Positions 28,711 to 49,150 of a DNA stretch of 64,000 nucleotides are shown here, piece by piece. Under the pieces are notes generated by a model that saw only the letters and a list, made by a program, of their open reading frames with translations, did no database searches and was not told the DNA's origin. Source of the DNA: Glandiceps talaboti (taxonomy: Eukaryota > Hemichordata > Enteropneusta > Spengelidae). A program made the translations under genes and the position numbers. Location of the stretch: assembly GCF_964340395.1 (NCBI RefSeq), contig NC_135555.1, forward strand, positions 6,221,001-6,285,000, given 5' to 3'. Each line of letters opens with the position of its first letter. The stretch's first letter is position 1.

Positions 28711-31700
28711 CTGTGACAACTGTTGCAAAGTTACTCTTCTCTTCTGCATACGATGGAATATAGAGGATTCAGTCTCTTCAATGTTGTGATATTACGCCAC
28801 ATGGGGCTGTTTCAATAAAATTTCAACTGATTAGTCGAAAAATGTAAACAGTGGAAGATTAATAAAATGAAATAATATGTAAAACATAACACTTGGTGAG
28901 AAAACAAACAACATTGAAACCTAACATTTTGTACTGAGACTTTCCTCTCAAATTCTAGAGCAAAAGTTAGCTGAAACATAATTTTCGCCCTTTTCATCTT
29001 TTCATACAACTGACCAAATATATCAAATGTTCTGAAATCCTCAAAAATAGCATTCAGGATTGGATTACACGAAAAAAAAGACAGGAAAAAGGCGGTTTAT
29101 GTAAAGTGAATGGTGGACCCATTGTCTATGATCACATTCCTTTTGGATCAATATTATTATTACTACACATAAGTAGGACATTTTTCAAAATATGAATCAA
29201 TTAATTCGTAAAATGGCAAATCAGATTTGGACGTGCTGTGACCAAAGTAACTTTTTCACTGACCATATTATATTTTCTTTCAAACCAAATATGTTGACTT
29301 AATTATGTCTCAAGAAATATTTTTCTTTTCTTTTCAAAGTAAAGTTTTAACTTGCTGTAGTATTAAAAGCAAAACTCTACAGGATAAAGTGTTTATGATT
29401 TTTTTTTGGCGGGAAAAGTATTCGATAATGAAGCAGATGCATAAACACCCCTTAGAAGTCGTTCAATTCAGACTGTCACTCATATCAAGCAAGGAGAGCT
29501 CGAGAGTTCCATCCGATTATCTTCTCTGTGTGCATGATATGCCGTGACAGGTGGTGGGCCTTTTTTTGCCGGTCTATTGGTTCCTCTCGCCAGTGACCGG
29601 ATCTCGTCTAATTACAGCCTCGTTGATATCAAATAATAGCAGACCAGTCACCATTCAAATCTGCTTACAGTCGAACTTTAGTCTACCATTTCAAGATAGA
29701 TGAAGGAAATTGTTAGTGGCAACAATAGTACCGCCTACGTATACAGAGAAACCCTGAAGTGAAACAACAAGCGCAAATGAATGGCAAAGAATCGAGTTGC
29801 TTCAGAGAATTTTCTGCCACGAGTGTGGCTTGTTATGATACCAAATCGCTTTTTTACTCAACCGTCCTGACATGAGAAACGAGTTGTTTAGATATAGTGG
29901 ACAGGGGAGGGTTATAAATGAGTCTACATTCTTGCAGCGTAAAAGTTCATGTGTGGTCTGGGAAAATTTGAATGACCTTTGAACCCACCAGTTGTTGAGG
30001 AATCATCGCAAAGTAAAACAGCGTGTGTGGAGTAGAACACTGGGGGTTTTCGTGAACCGACAAATTTGCGGCTTAGTTACATGAGTTTACCAACGACAAT
30101 TGAATATACCATGATTGAAATCCATAAGATGCTACGTCATTGCGGGCTCTCGCCTGGAAATTTCACGTTAAGCCGGAAGGCGTGGACGGGACAAAAACGG
30201 TATTAAATTCTGAGTGTGAACCACTTCCGGGAGGATATATCGTATATATATTATCGTCGTAGTAATAAATTAATTATCGGAGTCATTCTGTTATGACATT
30301 TATCTAACAATTGTTATGTACTTTTAATCAGCTAATAAAATCCAGTTTAAAGGAACGCGTGTCTTCGGGTCGTAAAACAGCCAACACACGATAGACTGAG
30401 TCACGTAGTATCACATCACGCGTGAAACTTATTCATACCGAGTATGTACGTGCATGTATTGGTTCCAAACCAAAAAAAAAAAATAATTGTCTCTTGCATA
30501 ATCCTAAACATGGTCCCAAAACATTGATATTATATCAATAATGTTGAACAGGTTAGACTGGTTTCTTCCTTTCCTTCTTTTTTATTTTAGACAAATTTTA
30601 TATAAAAAAGACTAATTTGAACAAAGGTAAGGTATTATTTGTTACTTGAAATTCGTTTAATTCGCTTAATGCAATCTGGCTTTTGTTCTAATTCTCGGGG
30701 ATAAGGTTATGTTTTGAGATTAATTTGTGTTATCATGGTTATGTATGTATAGAAATGGTTCCACATCATTGACGTGTTCAAAATGAAAACGTATCCCCCA
30801 TTACTTATATGAGACAATTTTTTTATGTAATCTTTCTGGTATGCCCAACACACTCGAAAAATAATAACACTAGTTAACGAACTTATCCGAGTTGTTTAAA
30901 AGTGGCTAAATTTACAAAAATTGTGGAAAAAACTACCCGTTAACTGGCGAATGTCGGGAAGAGAGCTTTGAGATGTGGGGTGAGGTAGGGACTGGGTTAT
31001 AAATAGTAATCTACAAGTTGAACACTGACACGCATACACAGGTAATTTTACCACTTCCCTACACCAATAAACACCTGAAGCGAAACTCTCCAAGCAGCCC
31101 TGTTGAACACTTCTCATTCCTCTTTGACTATTCAGTTGTACAGTCTAAAGTAATTTAATCATAATTAAATCGAGACTGCCAGTCTAGCCGAAGAATACCT
31201 CGCAATTCTTTTATTGCAATATTATTTTTCGATGATATTAATTCCGTTCATAAACACTATTTCTAAACAGTCATATGGTGAAATGTCTAGTTGCTTGCAA
31301 AAATAACATGATCATTGTGGTTCGCCGTAGGGGTGAACATCAAGTGAAAAAATGTTCTTTTTTTAAAAAAATGAAATAAAAACAGTGCAATTGGAGAGAA
31401 CCTCATCATGTAAAGTGTTGTTTAGGTCAACATTTCAAGTTTTTCAATTTCAAAAACGGTTGTTGGAAAAAAAATTACCGTTCGGTTAGAGATATTTAAA
31501 ACAAAAATAACCCGAATCACATTCTATTTCTTGGCGGGAACTCCCTCCGTCTTTTTGCCCCCTTAACATGTTCTTTTTTGGTCTACGCTTTCATGAAAGA
31601 TATGACGTGAAACTGTTACCGGTATATATAGAATAACCTATTAAAACACTTCCCTAAAAAAAATAGTACATAATTGATACCGACAACTTCAGGGTCCAGA

Positions 31701-34700
31701 GATGTCAATAACTTGTTGTTGAGTAGCCAAATGACCACATCAACAAGTTGGGACGGTATAATATCTGCCCGGTGGTGATAACATACATCCCTTCAAACTT
31801 GTGGTTTGTATTTTTGCTAAAATGTTGTCTAGATAAAACCACAATGGCTATAGCTATAACTTCTGGTATGTTGTTTTTGAGTATATAGATGTATGTATGT
31901 GTTGTTATTCTAGTTGCCGAAACATGTGTTGATGTCTAGACATATCGAACTATAGCCCAAAGCTGACTACTGTGATTACCTTGTAAGTTGTGAACATAGT
32001 TGTTGTTTTTTAAAGTTGTGGAAATAGTTGAAAAATATGCAGAAATAGTTTCAGGATCGTGCCAAAAAAATCGAAATCATAAACACACTTCCTGAAGACG
32101 TGGTGGACACAGTACGAAACGGTCTCTTTCACGCTCATCTGTACTGTCGGTTGGAAGGGATAATATATGTAAGTTATTGACAAAGGAAACATTTTGTTTT
32201 TAAAGAATTCAATTGCTATTTTGCGAAGTTTGGGTTTCCTTGAAAAACTTGACGTAGTTACAACTACTGTGGTTTAAATTGAGTCTGTCAAACTCTGAAA
32301 TTCATTTTTTGCGATTTGACAAAAAGTGTACAATACTTTAAAAAAAAAAAGAGCTGCGACTTCTGATAGCAGTGGTACTGCGGTGTTATAATTTGCGATG
32401 ACAATAGCTAGCGTCATAGCAGTGTACTGACTATCTACGAAGAGTAAGAGAGAGTAGTTGTGGCTGGTGTACATATGTGATATCGGTTCCCATGAACGGA
32501 ACACAGGTCAACGATTGTGTTAACTTAAAGGAAGTTCGGGAGATCCTCTTCATGCTTCGATAATTCAGCCAGTAGACTAGATGTAGCGTGACTGAAATCT
32601 AATGTCATTATTATCCCATCAATATAGCTTTCGTGTAGCGTGCTTCCGTTCGAGATGGCATCGCCAACCGTTTGTTGGTATGTCCCTGCTATGAAATCTC
32701 AATCATCACTGGTGATTTAGCAAAAATCCGGAATCACTCTCACTTGCTGGTGTGTTTTTCTTTATTTTCTTTTACAAATGGTGGTTTACTTATGAAATAA
32801 ATCACCCTTTCCGTGAGTGTCAGAATTGAAACATAGGCAGGTCGCTTCCTCACATTCCCAAGTTGACCTGGAAACTTAACCACTTCAGAACTATGAACTC
32901 TTTCGCGCCAAAAACCTTTCAATAAAATTATCATTTTCGTAACATTTTGTGAATAATTATCTTATTTTGTGCTAGAATCACATAGAATATCAGTTTCCCA
33001 AATGACGATCACAGTGCAGTGTTTCTAAAAATAACCATTCTTTGCATAAGAGATTACAATAAAGATCGTAGGCCCAATTGTTTTTTTGCGTTCTACGTCA
33101 CAAACATGCACAGCAACTAAAAGTGAATAATTTTTTATGAGAAAGTCAATGACTTCACATAATTTTTTTCACTCAACGTGCTTTACTTTACGAATATCAA
33201 CTCGTCAACGTTGACATTTAAAAGCAAACAAAGATGGGTAGTTGATCAGCCATATTTTGGTATGCATCCGAATATCCCGTTTTCAATAGAGATTTATAGC
33301 TTTAGAAGTTGATGAATGTAACATTCAAGTGACGTCTAATGCCAGCGATCAAATGACTCGAGGATGCCACAAACTGTAAAATTTCTTGCCCACAAAGTAA
33401 AAACAAATACTCGTATTTTGGGTTGTTTTACCAGCCATTACAGAGATTGACTGTACCGTAAAAAGCCTTTAGTGGTCTAAAATCGGCTATCAAATAAAAC
33501 ATAACTTGCAGCAGGTCTCGGAGTTCGCCGAAATCTACAGTAAGTGCGTTATCAATTTGTAAAGCTTTGCCGTGAACAGCAAACTGAACTGAACAGTTGA
33601 TGTATGTAAAATCGGAACATTAAAATTTGTTTTGCATTGACAGGTGTGAAACTGACACATTCCCTTTTCGTATATGCAAAGCCGCGATGATCATCTTGAA
33701 ATGCATACCTTGCGAACTTGTCTGAACATAGACCCTCCACGGTGAATGGTTTATAGTCTGAATTCGGCATAACAATAAAATAACGTGCATTTACTATAGC
33801 ACAGTGTATCATAATTTTCAAATGACATTCTACCCCTCCACTCCACTCGCCACCCAACCCCACTCGCCACCCCACACCACCCACAACCAATACTCCTGGC
33901 GACTCTTACCAGCATCGGTTTTTTATCAGGATTATCGATATAACTATCAATCACCGCAAACCACCCACCACAAACTCGGACACCTACGAGTCACCATTGC
34001 GAAGGGTGCACAAAGTCATTTTCTAAGATACACACACGATCAAAGTCCTAACTCAGAGAATATATATGCATAACTCCTATTCTCTTTTAATGAAAACAAT
34101 AAATGGCCTCTGTGTTGAAAAAAACATAGTGTTGGTGTAGACACGGACTACAACATTACAATTACATGTTAACTGTTCCCTGGGGGCAAATTACGAAAAC
34201 AAGAGTACCACTGAAATGAATGTAGGCACGAGTCAATACGTGTTATTTTCCTTTTGTTCATTTTGGGATAACCAAAAAACAATGAATAATCCGTTTCCTT
34301 CCGCACTTTTCAATCATAGAATTCATTAATAGTAAATATACTACGCTTGAGGCAAAATAGTTCATCCCCTTCATGGGCTTTTTTCTAAAAACAACAACAA
34401 AATGACAAAAGTTTGGAATGATTGGTGCCATGACTGAAACACACCTACTCTTAAATTAAGTAGTAGAATTATTAACCGAATATGATGGGTTTTTGGAAAT
34501 AATGGAATCCAAATCAAAGCTCAACAAATTCACACAAATCTTTCTAATACTAACTTTAAAAAAAAAATTAATTTGAATTTGAAACGAATGAAGTCATTTA
34601 GTAAGTTTGGCACATCTCAAGTTTCTGTTAATTATTAGAGAGATGGTGATTGATTATTATGCCATTTTACTTTAAAAAATGGAATAAAGTAACAATGTTC

Positions 34701-34815
34701 ACAGATTTGTGCTTAATTATACATTCATAACTACACTTGATGGCTGGTAAAGGTATGTTCGAATCATGAGCATGGCAAACAAGAAACATTTTTGCAAACC
34801 CAAGAATCGTTAAAT
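28710..34815. other. FoxL1-FoxC spacer, part 4
   Basis: No gene recognised. Positions 29440-30240 are a motif-dense, GC-richer island. A C-rich 17-base direct repeat (CCACTCGCCACCC at 33843 and 33860) lies within 33830-33890. The rest is AT-rich unique DNA. Confidence 0.5.
29973..30230. promoter_or_regulatory. Candidate regulatory island: DR1 nuclear-receptor site and ETS pair
   Basis: TGACCTTTGAACC at 29973-29985 is, on the other strand, two AGGTCA-like half-sites spaced by one base (DR1, the HNF4/RXR type). Two ETS-core motifs in opposite orientation follow: CCGGAAG (30173-30179) and ACTTCCGG (30223-30230). The function is inferred from motifs only. Confidence 0.3.
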
Positions 34816-34819
34816 CAGA

Positions 34820-35140
34820 CCAAATTAAAAAATAGTGTATTTCCGACAACCCATCCAACTTTTTAAAAATCACATTCCGATGTCATTTCTGCCTAGAACA
34901 ACACGACAGTCTGCATATTGTGTTTGTCTACTTCTGAATCCCATAATTGTCTTCATTTACTTCTTTTACACCTCATCAACTGTTAGGGAAGTATTGTGAC
35001 CAACGAGTATATCTTGTCTTTGGGGCGAAGTAATTTAAAAAAAATAAATAAAACGTAAAAATAAAATAAAATCCCGACCTACCTACCCTATTTTCTTAAG
35101 TATCGTTATCGGAAAACAAACATGTTTTCTATTTTTGTCT
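34820..35140 (+). mobile_element. Interspersed repeat, copy 1
   Basis: It aligns by eye over ~320 bases with 54280-54590. Shared landmarks in the same order are AAAAAATAGTGT-TTTCC, CTTCTTTACACCTCA, GTGAC-AACGAG, an A-rich AAATAAAATAAAAT stretch, CGACCTACCTA-type sequence, and a final ATCGGAAAACAAAC-like block. No coding capacity or target-site duplication is apparent, so it is probably a non-autonomous element (SINE- or MITE-like). The class is undetermined. Confidence 0.6.
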
Positions 35141-35344
35141 TATGCTCATAGTACGGTCACTATAGTTCATCACGTCACATGACAGAGTCGTACTCACATT
35201 TGGTATATTTTTATCGTGAATTCATTCATACCAGTGGCAACCAATCAAAATATATCTAGACCATATCAGAAAGTAACAAATAAAATAAGGAACATTCGAT
35301 CATGACATTGTAGTCAGAATGGGCTATATCTCACACAACTCAAA

Positions 35345-35690
35345 TAAACATTTTAGGCGCAAAAAATGGTGTTTTTCCGATTACATTCAATTTTAAAATA
35401 GGTGGGGTAGGTAGATTTTTTATTTTTATTATTTAATTATTATTTTTTTCATGTGTGAGTGTCTAGTTCAGGTTTTCCATTGTTTTTCAAATGGTCTATG
35501 TGTTGTTTATTTCTTCCTATCAGATGTACAGCCATTACAGATTGGAAGAACTGTTTTGAGGTCAGTTTCCGCACCCACTATTCGCGATTTTATTATTATT
35601 TTTCTCGAATATGTAAAAAAAAATTTAGGGTCGGCGTGAAAAACTAGGCGGGGTCGGGTAACCGGAACCAAACAACTTTTTTATTTGGCC
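35345..35690 (-). mobile_element. Inverted, related interspersed repeat
   Basis: On the minus strand the part at 35345-35450 repeats the 3' half of copy 1: an A-rich AAATAATAAAAATAAAA stretch, CTACCTACC, then ATCGGAAAAACA. The A-rich and G/C-rich DNA to 35690 may belong to the same insertion. With copy 1 it forms an inverted pair around a ~200-base spacer. Confidence 0.45.
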
Positions 35691-36959
35691 TTAGTTGTCT
35701 GAGGTTACAAGGACCCTCTCGAACTGGAGTTGTACAACATGTTTTTTTTTTGTTCTAGCGCCTCATGTCAATAAAGATGCATATTCACAGCCTTTGGGCA
35801 GCCATGAAATATTAATGACAAGAATCAGAAAATGATATGCACTAAATTAGCAGTTTACTTTATAGTCCATGCTTCAAATTTTCAATTCTTTGAAAAGATG
35901 ACATATATCTGTAACTATTAACTCTCCGAGCCATACGTCGTTCCAACCTGAGTCTCTTGCGACCTTTTTTTTTCACATTCAACAAAACAAAACAAAACAG
36001 AATCATGATTCTAGATTTCCTTTTTGACAGAACTTCATGAGCACTGTTAAGAGATATGTTATATCAGTTCAGATTAAAATTGAGATGTGCAAGAAAATTT
36101 AGAAATTTTTGGTCAACATTTTCGCGGGAAAATACGTCAGTGGTACTAAAGATATCACATCAATGGACATATATTTCTGTATGGAGAAATGCCAAGAGCA
36201 AATACAATTGTGATATACACACAAATTTAGAACGAATAAAAAGGATAGCTAGCTAGTTAGATAGGTAGGAAGGTGGGTAGGTAGGTAGGTATTCAAAGTC
36301 GAAAAATCTAAATGGTGTAGATGATACGTGTATCTATGTAACACTAAGGTGAACTGCTAAAAAAATTACAAAGAGCGATTACATCGGGTCATTATAGTAT
36401 GCTGCGAAGTAGATAACATACACTTACTTGATATAAATTTGATGTTCCCATTTTTTGTTTTGTATATAACATCATATGATTCCACAGACAAGGATTTTTT
36501 TTTCGTCAAAAGCAAGGTGCAGCAGTTACTGTGGTTCGTCAAAGAGATTGCTTCTAACTTGAAGACTTCACATGTATAGGAGACTTTGGTCATTCAATTT
36601 CCAATTGTAGAGTGTAGTCGCGTTTTGCGTGTTCATTATCTATCCTATTTTGATATGATTTGAGGTCTATGAGTCGATGAAGTAGCCATGGATGATGATA
36701 GTAATATCTTACAAAGTCACTTGGAATGCATAGCAAGTACTGAATACAACCAAAGAGTGTTTCTCCTCCACTGTCTGTGATACGACGTAAGTTTTTCACA
36801 CAACTTCCTAAAACTGTATGTTCTTTTCTTACAGGGGACCCAGGCTAAATGAGTTTCTTGCTTAATAACAAACACACAAACAAACAAACAAAAACAAACA
36901 GACAGACACCCCAGAAATATATAGTCAAGCTTATACACGTACGTGAATAACATAACATA

Positions 36960-36992
36960 TCACATCACATCACATCACATCACATCACATCA
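36960..36992. repeat. (CACAT)n pentanucleotide repeat
   Basis: About six perfect copies of CACAT preceded by CATAA variants. Confidence 0.9.
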
Positions 36993-37750
36993 ATGAAATA
37001 TCAACAGCGATGGTTTTATGCAACGAGTGTTGTTATAAAGTCTTCATTATAGGCATGCACAAATATTCACCCTCAATGTTTTATTAGTGAGAAGCAATTT
37101 TACATCGTATAAAATTATCATCATAATAATAATCGTTATATTGATAATGATACATAATTGATATCTAGTGTTTTTATAAAGATTGTGAGTTTACATATTA
37201 TAATGTCTGTGTTCAAGAAATATTTACACTTTCCATATCAATAACATTCACTTTCATGAGTTTTGAAATGAAATTATATTTGCTAAATACTTCTTGTTGT
37301 AACCAAGCTGAAGTATACGTGGTGTTGTGTTCAGCCCCATCAGGCTTCTGTGAGTGGTAGCTTGGTAGCGCGGCACGAATGTCATATCTTACACAATAAT
37401 TTTTACCAACAGCAGAAACTTTTAAATAAACCAAAATATGAACTATACGATAATTCTTAACTTGTATACACATGTATTTATTTGTTTCCATCCCTTGTAC
37501 TATGTAGCGTGGTTTATTTCAGTCTGTGAGCTCAAAGGTTGATAAGTAGTTGTTTTTAAAAAAAAAAATAAAAGTGACACCCAGTCTTGTTATTGTTCTC
37601 TCCTATTTATCATAAATCGTGTCTTAAACAGACCATTTTCAAATTCTATTTCGTTTTACTCCAGAACAGATAAAAAGAAGCTTATTAAGTCCGCGCAAAT
37701 TACCGAGTTCAAACGAAAGAATTAATGATAACCCACAACCCACAACGTGT

Positions 37751-37921
37751 GGCATTTCGAAACGATCTGTCAGTTATCATGTTCTCGGCATTTCGAAAAC
37801 AACAATCATCACTGCCCGTGGGAGAGCTTTTAAGACTGCGTGCCGGGCAGTATAAAATACGCTAGTGAGATAGCAAATGGTATCAAATACAACATTTGTG
37901 TGACTTTGTAATCTCTACCAG
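37751..37921 (+). promoter_or_regulatory. Possible promoter and first exon of an unannotated transcript
   Basis: A TATA box (TATAAAAT, 37851-37858) is followed about 65 bases later by a strong splice-donor sequence CAG|GTAAAG (exon end 37921). Upstream is a direct repeat GGCATTTCGAAA (37751-37762 and 37787-37798). The putative exon contains only an 8-codon open frame, so a non-coding or untranslated first exon is the only reading I can offer. It remains unproven. Confidence 0.25.
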
Positions 37922-39970
37922 GTAAAGTTTACTACTATGAGTTTCCGATAGACGAGTTATGATCCTTTTAATTGTAAATATTTACAGTATTAACGAGTTG
38001 TAGATCGTCCTGGAGTCTGGCTCAATAACCATCACAGTTACATGTCAAATATCCCATCTTTCAGCTTTCGAGTATTTGGTACGTTGTGATACTGGTCTAC
38101 CAAGTGTGTACTGTACTGTATACTGTGTGGATAAAGTGAAGAGGTAACTATATGGTGTGTGGGGGGGGGGGGGGCTTGCTGAATTCATTAAATAGCGAAA
38201 TCCTGTATTTCACTATTTGTTCCCCTCTAGAACATTGGTTGAAAACAATATTTGGTGATAAATTTTCACACCCTATTGCTATTACTTTTGTAAAATGGAA
38301 GAATTTGATGTAATTGTTTTGTGATGTTCACATTTCTCGTCTTAGCCTGTGAAAAGATGTGTTATAGGAAAATGTACAGTAATTACTAGACGGCCTGGAG
38401 GTATTGGTACCGTGGAACGTGTATAGAATTGGTTTCTGATCTAATAGTCAAGACCACACTCACGAATTAGTAGTATACACCCAGTAATTATGTGTAAACA
38501 TCTCTACTAACCTAGCATCCTTGTAAAGCTAACTTCGCAAAGATGGGGAGTGGGGGGAGCTCACTATGAATTTATTTCAGTTTTACCGTTTGGTAGGTAT
38601 TTTTTTTCAATAATTCATATATTCCAGGACTTGTCTGTTTGTTCGTTTTTTATGGCAAGAAATAAAACTATTATTGACAGATTTCCTGTGTAAATTTAAG
38701 AAATAGCAATCTATAACACCGAACATTTTGTTGGGGATCCAGAAGGATTTTTGTGTGTCTTCTCTGATCACCGTGACTGTAAAATGGACACATTATTGTC
38801 CTCTCAAGAAGTATTTGTTTGGTCCTAGTATCCGTCTTAAGAACACCGCTTTAGCTGAAAACAATGACAGTGTCCAGACAGACCGCTTTCTGTTGACAAA
38901 TTTCTTGGGGGATAAATCACTACATTAAAATTTAATGAAACTGTCGATTGTTCCCGGCGTAGAAGGTCAGCCATAAACTTCTCAACATACCCGATTACGC
39001 GACAAAGGCAGACTGCCCCTGGGGTGTATCGGCCATGTCAAGCAGATTTCTATATTAGCCGAAATTTTCTTCGGGGAAATTAAACAAATCCCAGCTTACA
39101 TACATGGTATGTGAAGGTAGCCCAAGGCGGAAAACGCCAAAAGTTTGGTTTGAGAAATAAATAGACCGCATGGACGAGTTAAGAAGTTGCGATCTTGGGG
39201 GCGCTGATGCGGCGTTCGTCTTGAAGAAGGTCATCGAAGTCTGCCTGGTTGATCTGTCATCGCATTAAAGTGCTACTAAGACCGTCACAAAATCCAAGTG
39301 CTTCGAGAAATGTATCCGATCGCATGGAAGATAATCTTGTAAACGGGAAAAGTGTTTAGACATCGCCTGGCAGAGTTGAAAGCTGTGAGCTATGTTGGGT
39401 TGTGTGCATCGCATTACGTAAATATGTAATCATGCATGATGTCGGTTTCACTTTTCATCATCCCCCGTGCAAAAACTTTTCTATGGTGGTCTTCCACTTC
39501 CAAACTCGGGAGTATTGCACGATGAAATCGACCACACTTCACGTTTGTAATCATCACTGCCGAAATATCGGTCCTTGTTAATTTCTCTTTGTTGACGTCT
39601 GAGTAGACCTGAGGTCAGAGGCCAAACTTTCTCTCCCGCCATCTGTTGCCCGGTTACTCCTCGTGTTACTATGACTACAGTCAATTCTCCTTCCCCCGGG
39701 ACGCGTCATGAAGCGGATGACGGTCGTCCACTAGCGTCTGTCTAGAAATTGGGGCGAAAACATTCCAGAATTTTTTTATCGGAAGAACGGTCGGCGCAGA
39801 GTCTTTTGTATAACTATTCTCAAATATAATGAAATATTTCTCGTTCTTTTAGCCCGTTCTGCTTAAGTTTACCGAAGCATAAAGATTTACCTTCCAGCAC
39901 TTTTCATTCATATATTGTTCTCGCGATAAAAGCTACATGTAGTAAGCTTTATCGGTGCCGTGCCTAGTCT

Positions 39971-40070
39971 AGGCCACCCCTGAACTCGACACTTCTCCTG
40001 CTAGCTCCGTTCTTTACTGTAGGCCACCCCTAAACTGAACACCTCTCCCGCTAGCCCCTTTGTAGGAATA
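39971..40070. repeat. 50-base tandem duplication
   Basis: Two adjacent ~50-base units both begin AGGCCACCCC, at 39971 and 40021. They continue with C/T-rich sequence ending in GCTAGC, and differ at several positions. Confidence 0.85.
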
Positions 40071-40854
40071 AACGCATGGTTACTCCCTGTCTGGATGTTA
40101 CCATCGTCATTCCTTGCCTTCGGTGTCCCGACTTGTATCAACTCAATTAATACTCAAGAGATCAATGCACTGAGAGCTTTTATTGACGTATAATTTGTTG
40201 TCAATTTGTGTTGGTACTATTTACATGTAGCGCTTTATATCAAAGAACTGCTAAAACAACAGTAGGTAACACACCGTGTCGAGTTAACGCAGGCGTGTAG
40301 ATTTTTTTTCAGAATACGGAAAGCTTGAAATGAAATTGAATGTTCGTATCACCTGAGAAAAGAACATTACAATTATCCAACAATTGAAATGTATCAAATA
40401 AATAATTTCAAATGGTCCAGGAGTAAATATTACACAAAAGAGGGATATTGCGACAGCTTTTTATCGGATTGGTGGCATTTTGTTAAATGTAAAGGATAAA
40501 CCACATGCGACATAGATCTGAGCTTCAAACTAGTTTATCCAGGAAGCTCGTGGAGGAAAATCTTTTCTGTGTTTTCAAAACACATGGTTTCACTCAGGGC
40601 AGTCACTTGTCAAAACTGAGAAATTAAGACGGGTCGAGGGTTTCCTCTGCGTAAGGCAATATTCTCACTTGCAGATTATTAGGAGTTTCAAGAGCTTTCA
40701 TCACTCCTCTCAATATGGTTTTAAGAGTATATTTAGTGATGTTCAAACTATTTGCCGGGTCTATTTATTATTGTAGACTGTGTATGTTTAATGTGGCCCT
40801 CAGCCTTCCGCTTAAGATACAGGTCATATTAAACGGATGCTGTATCTTCCCCTC

Positions 40855-49150
<8,296 letters not shown>

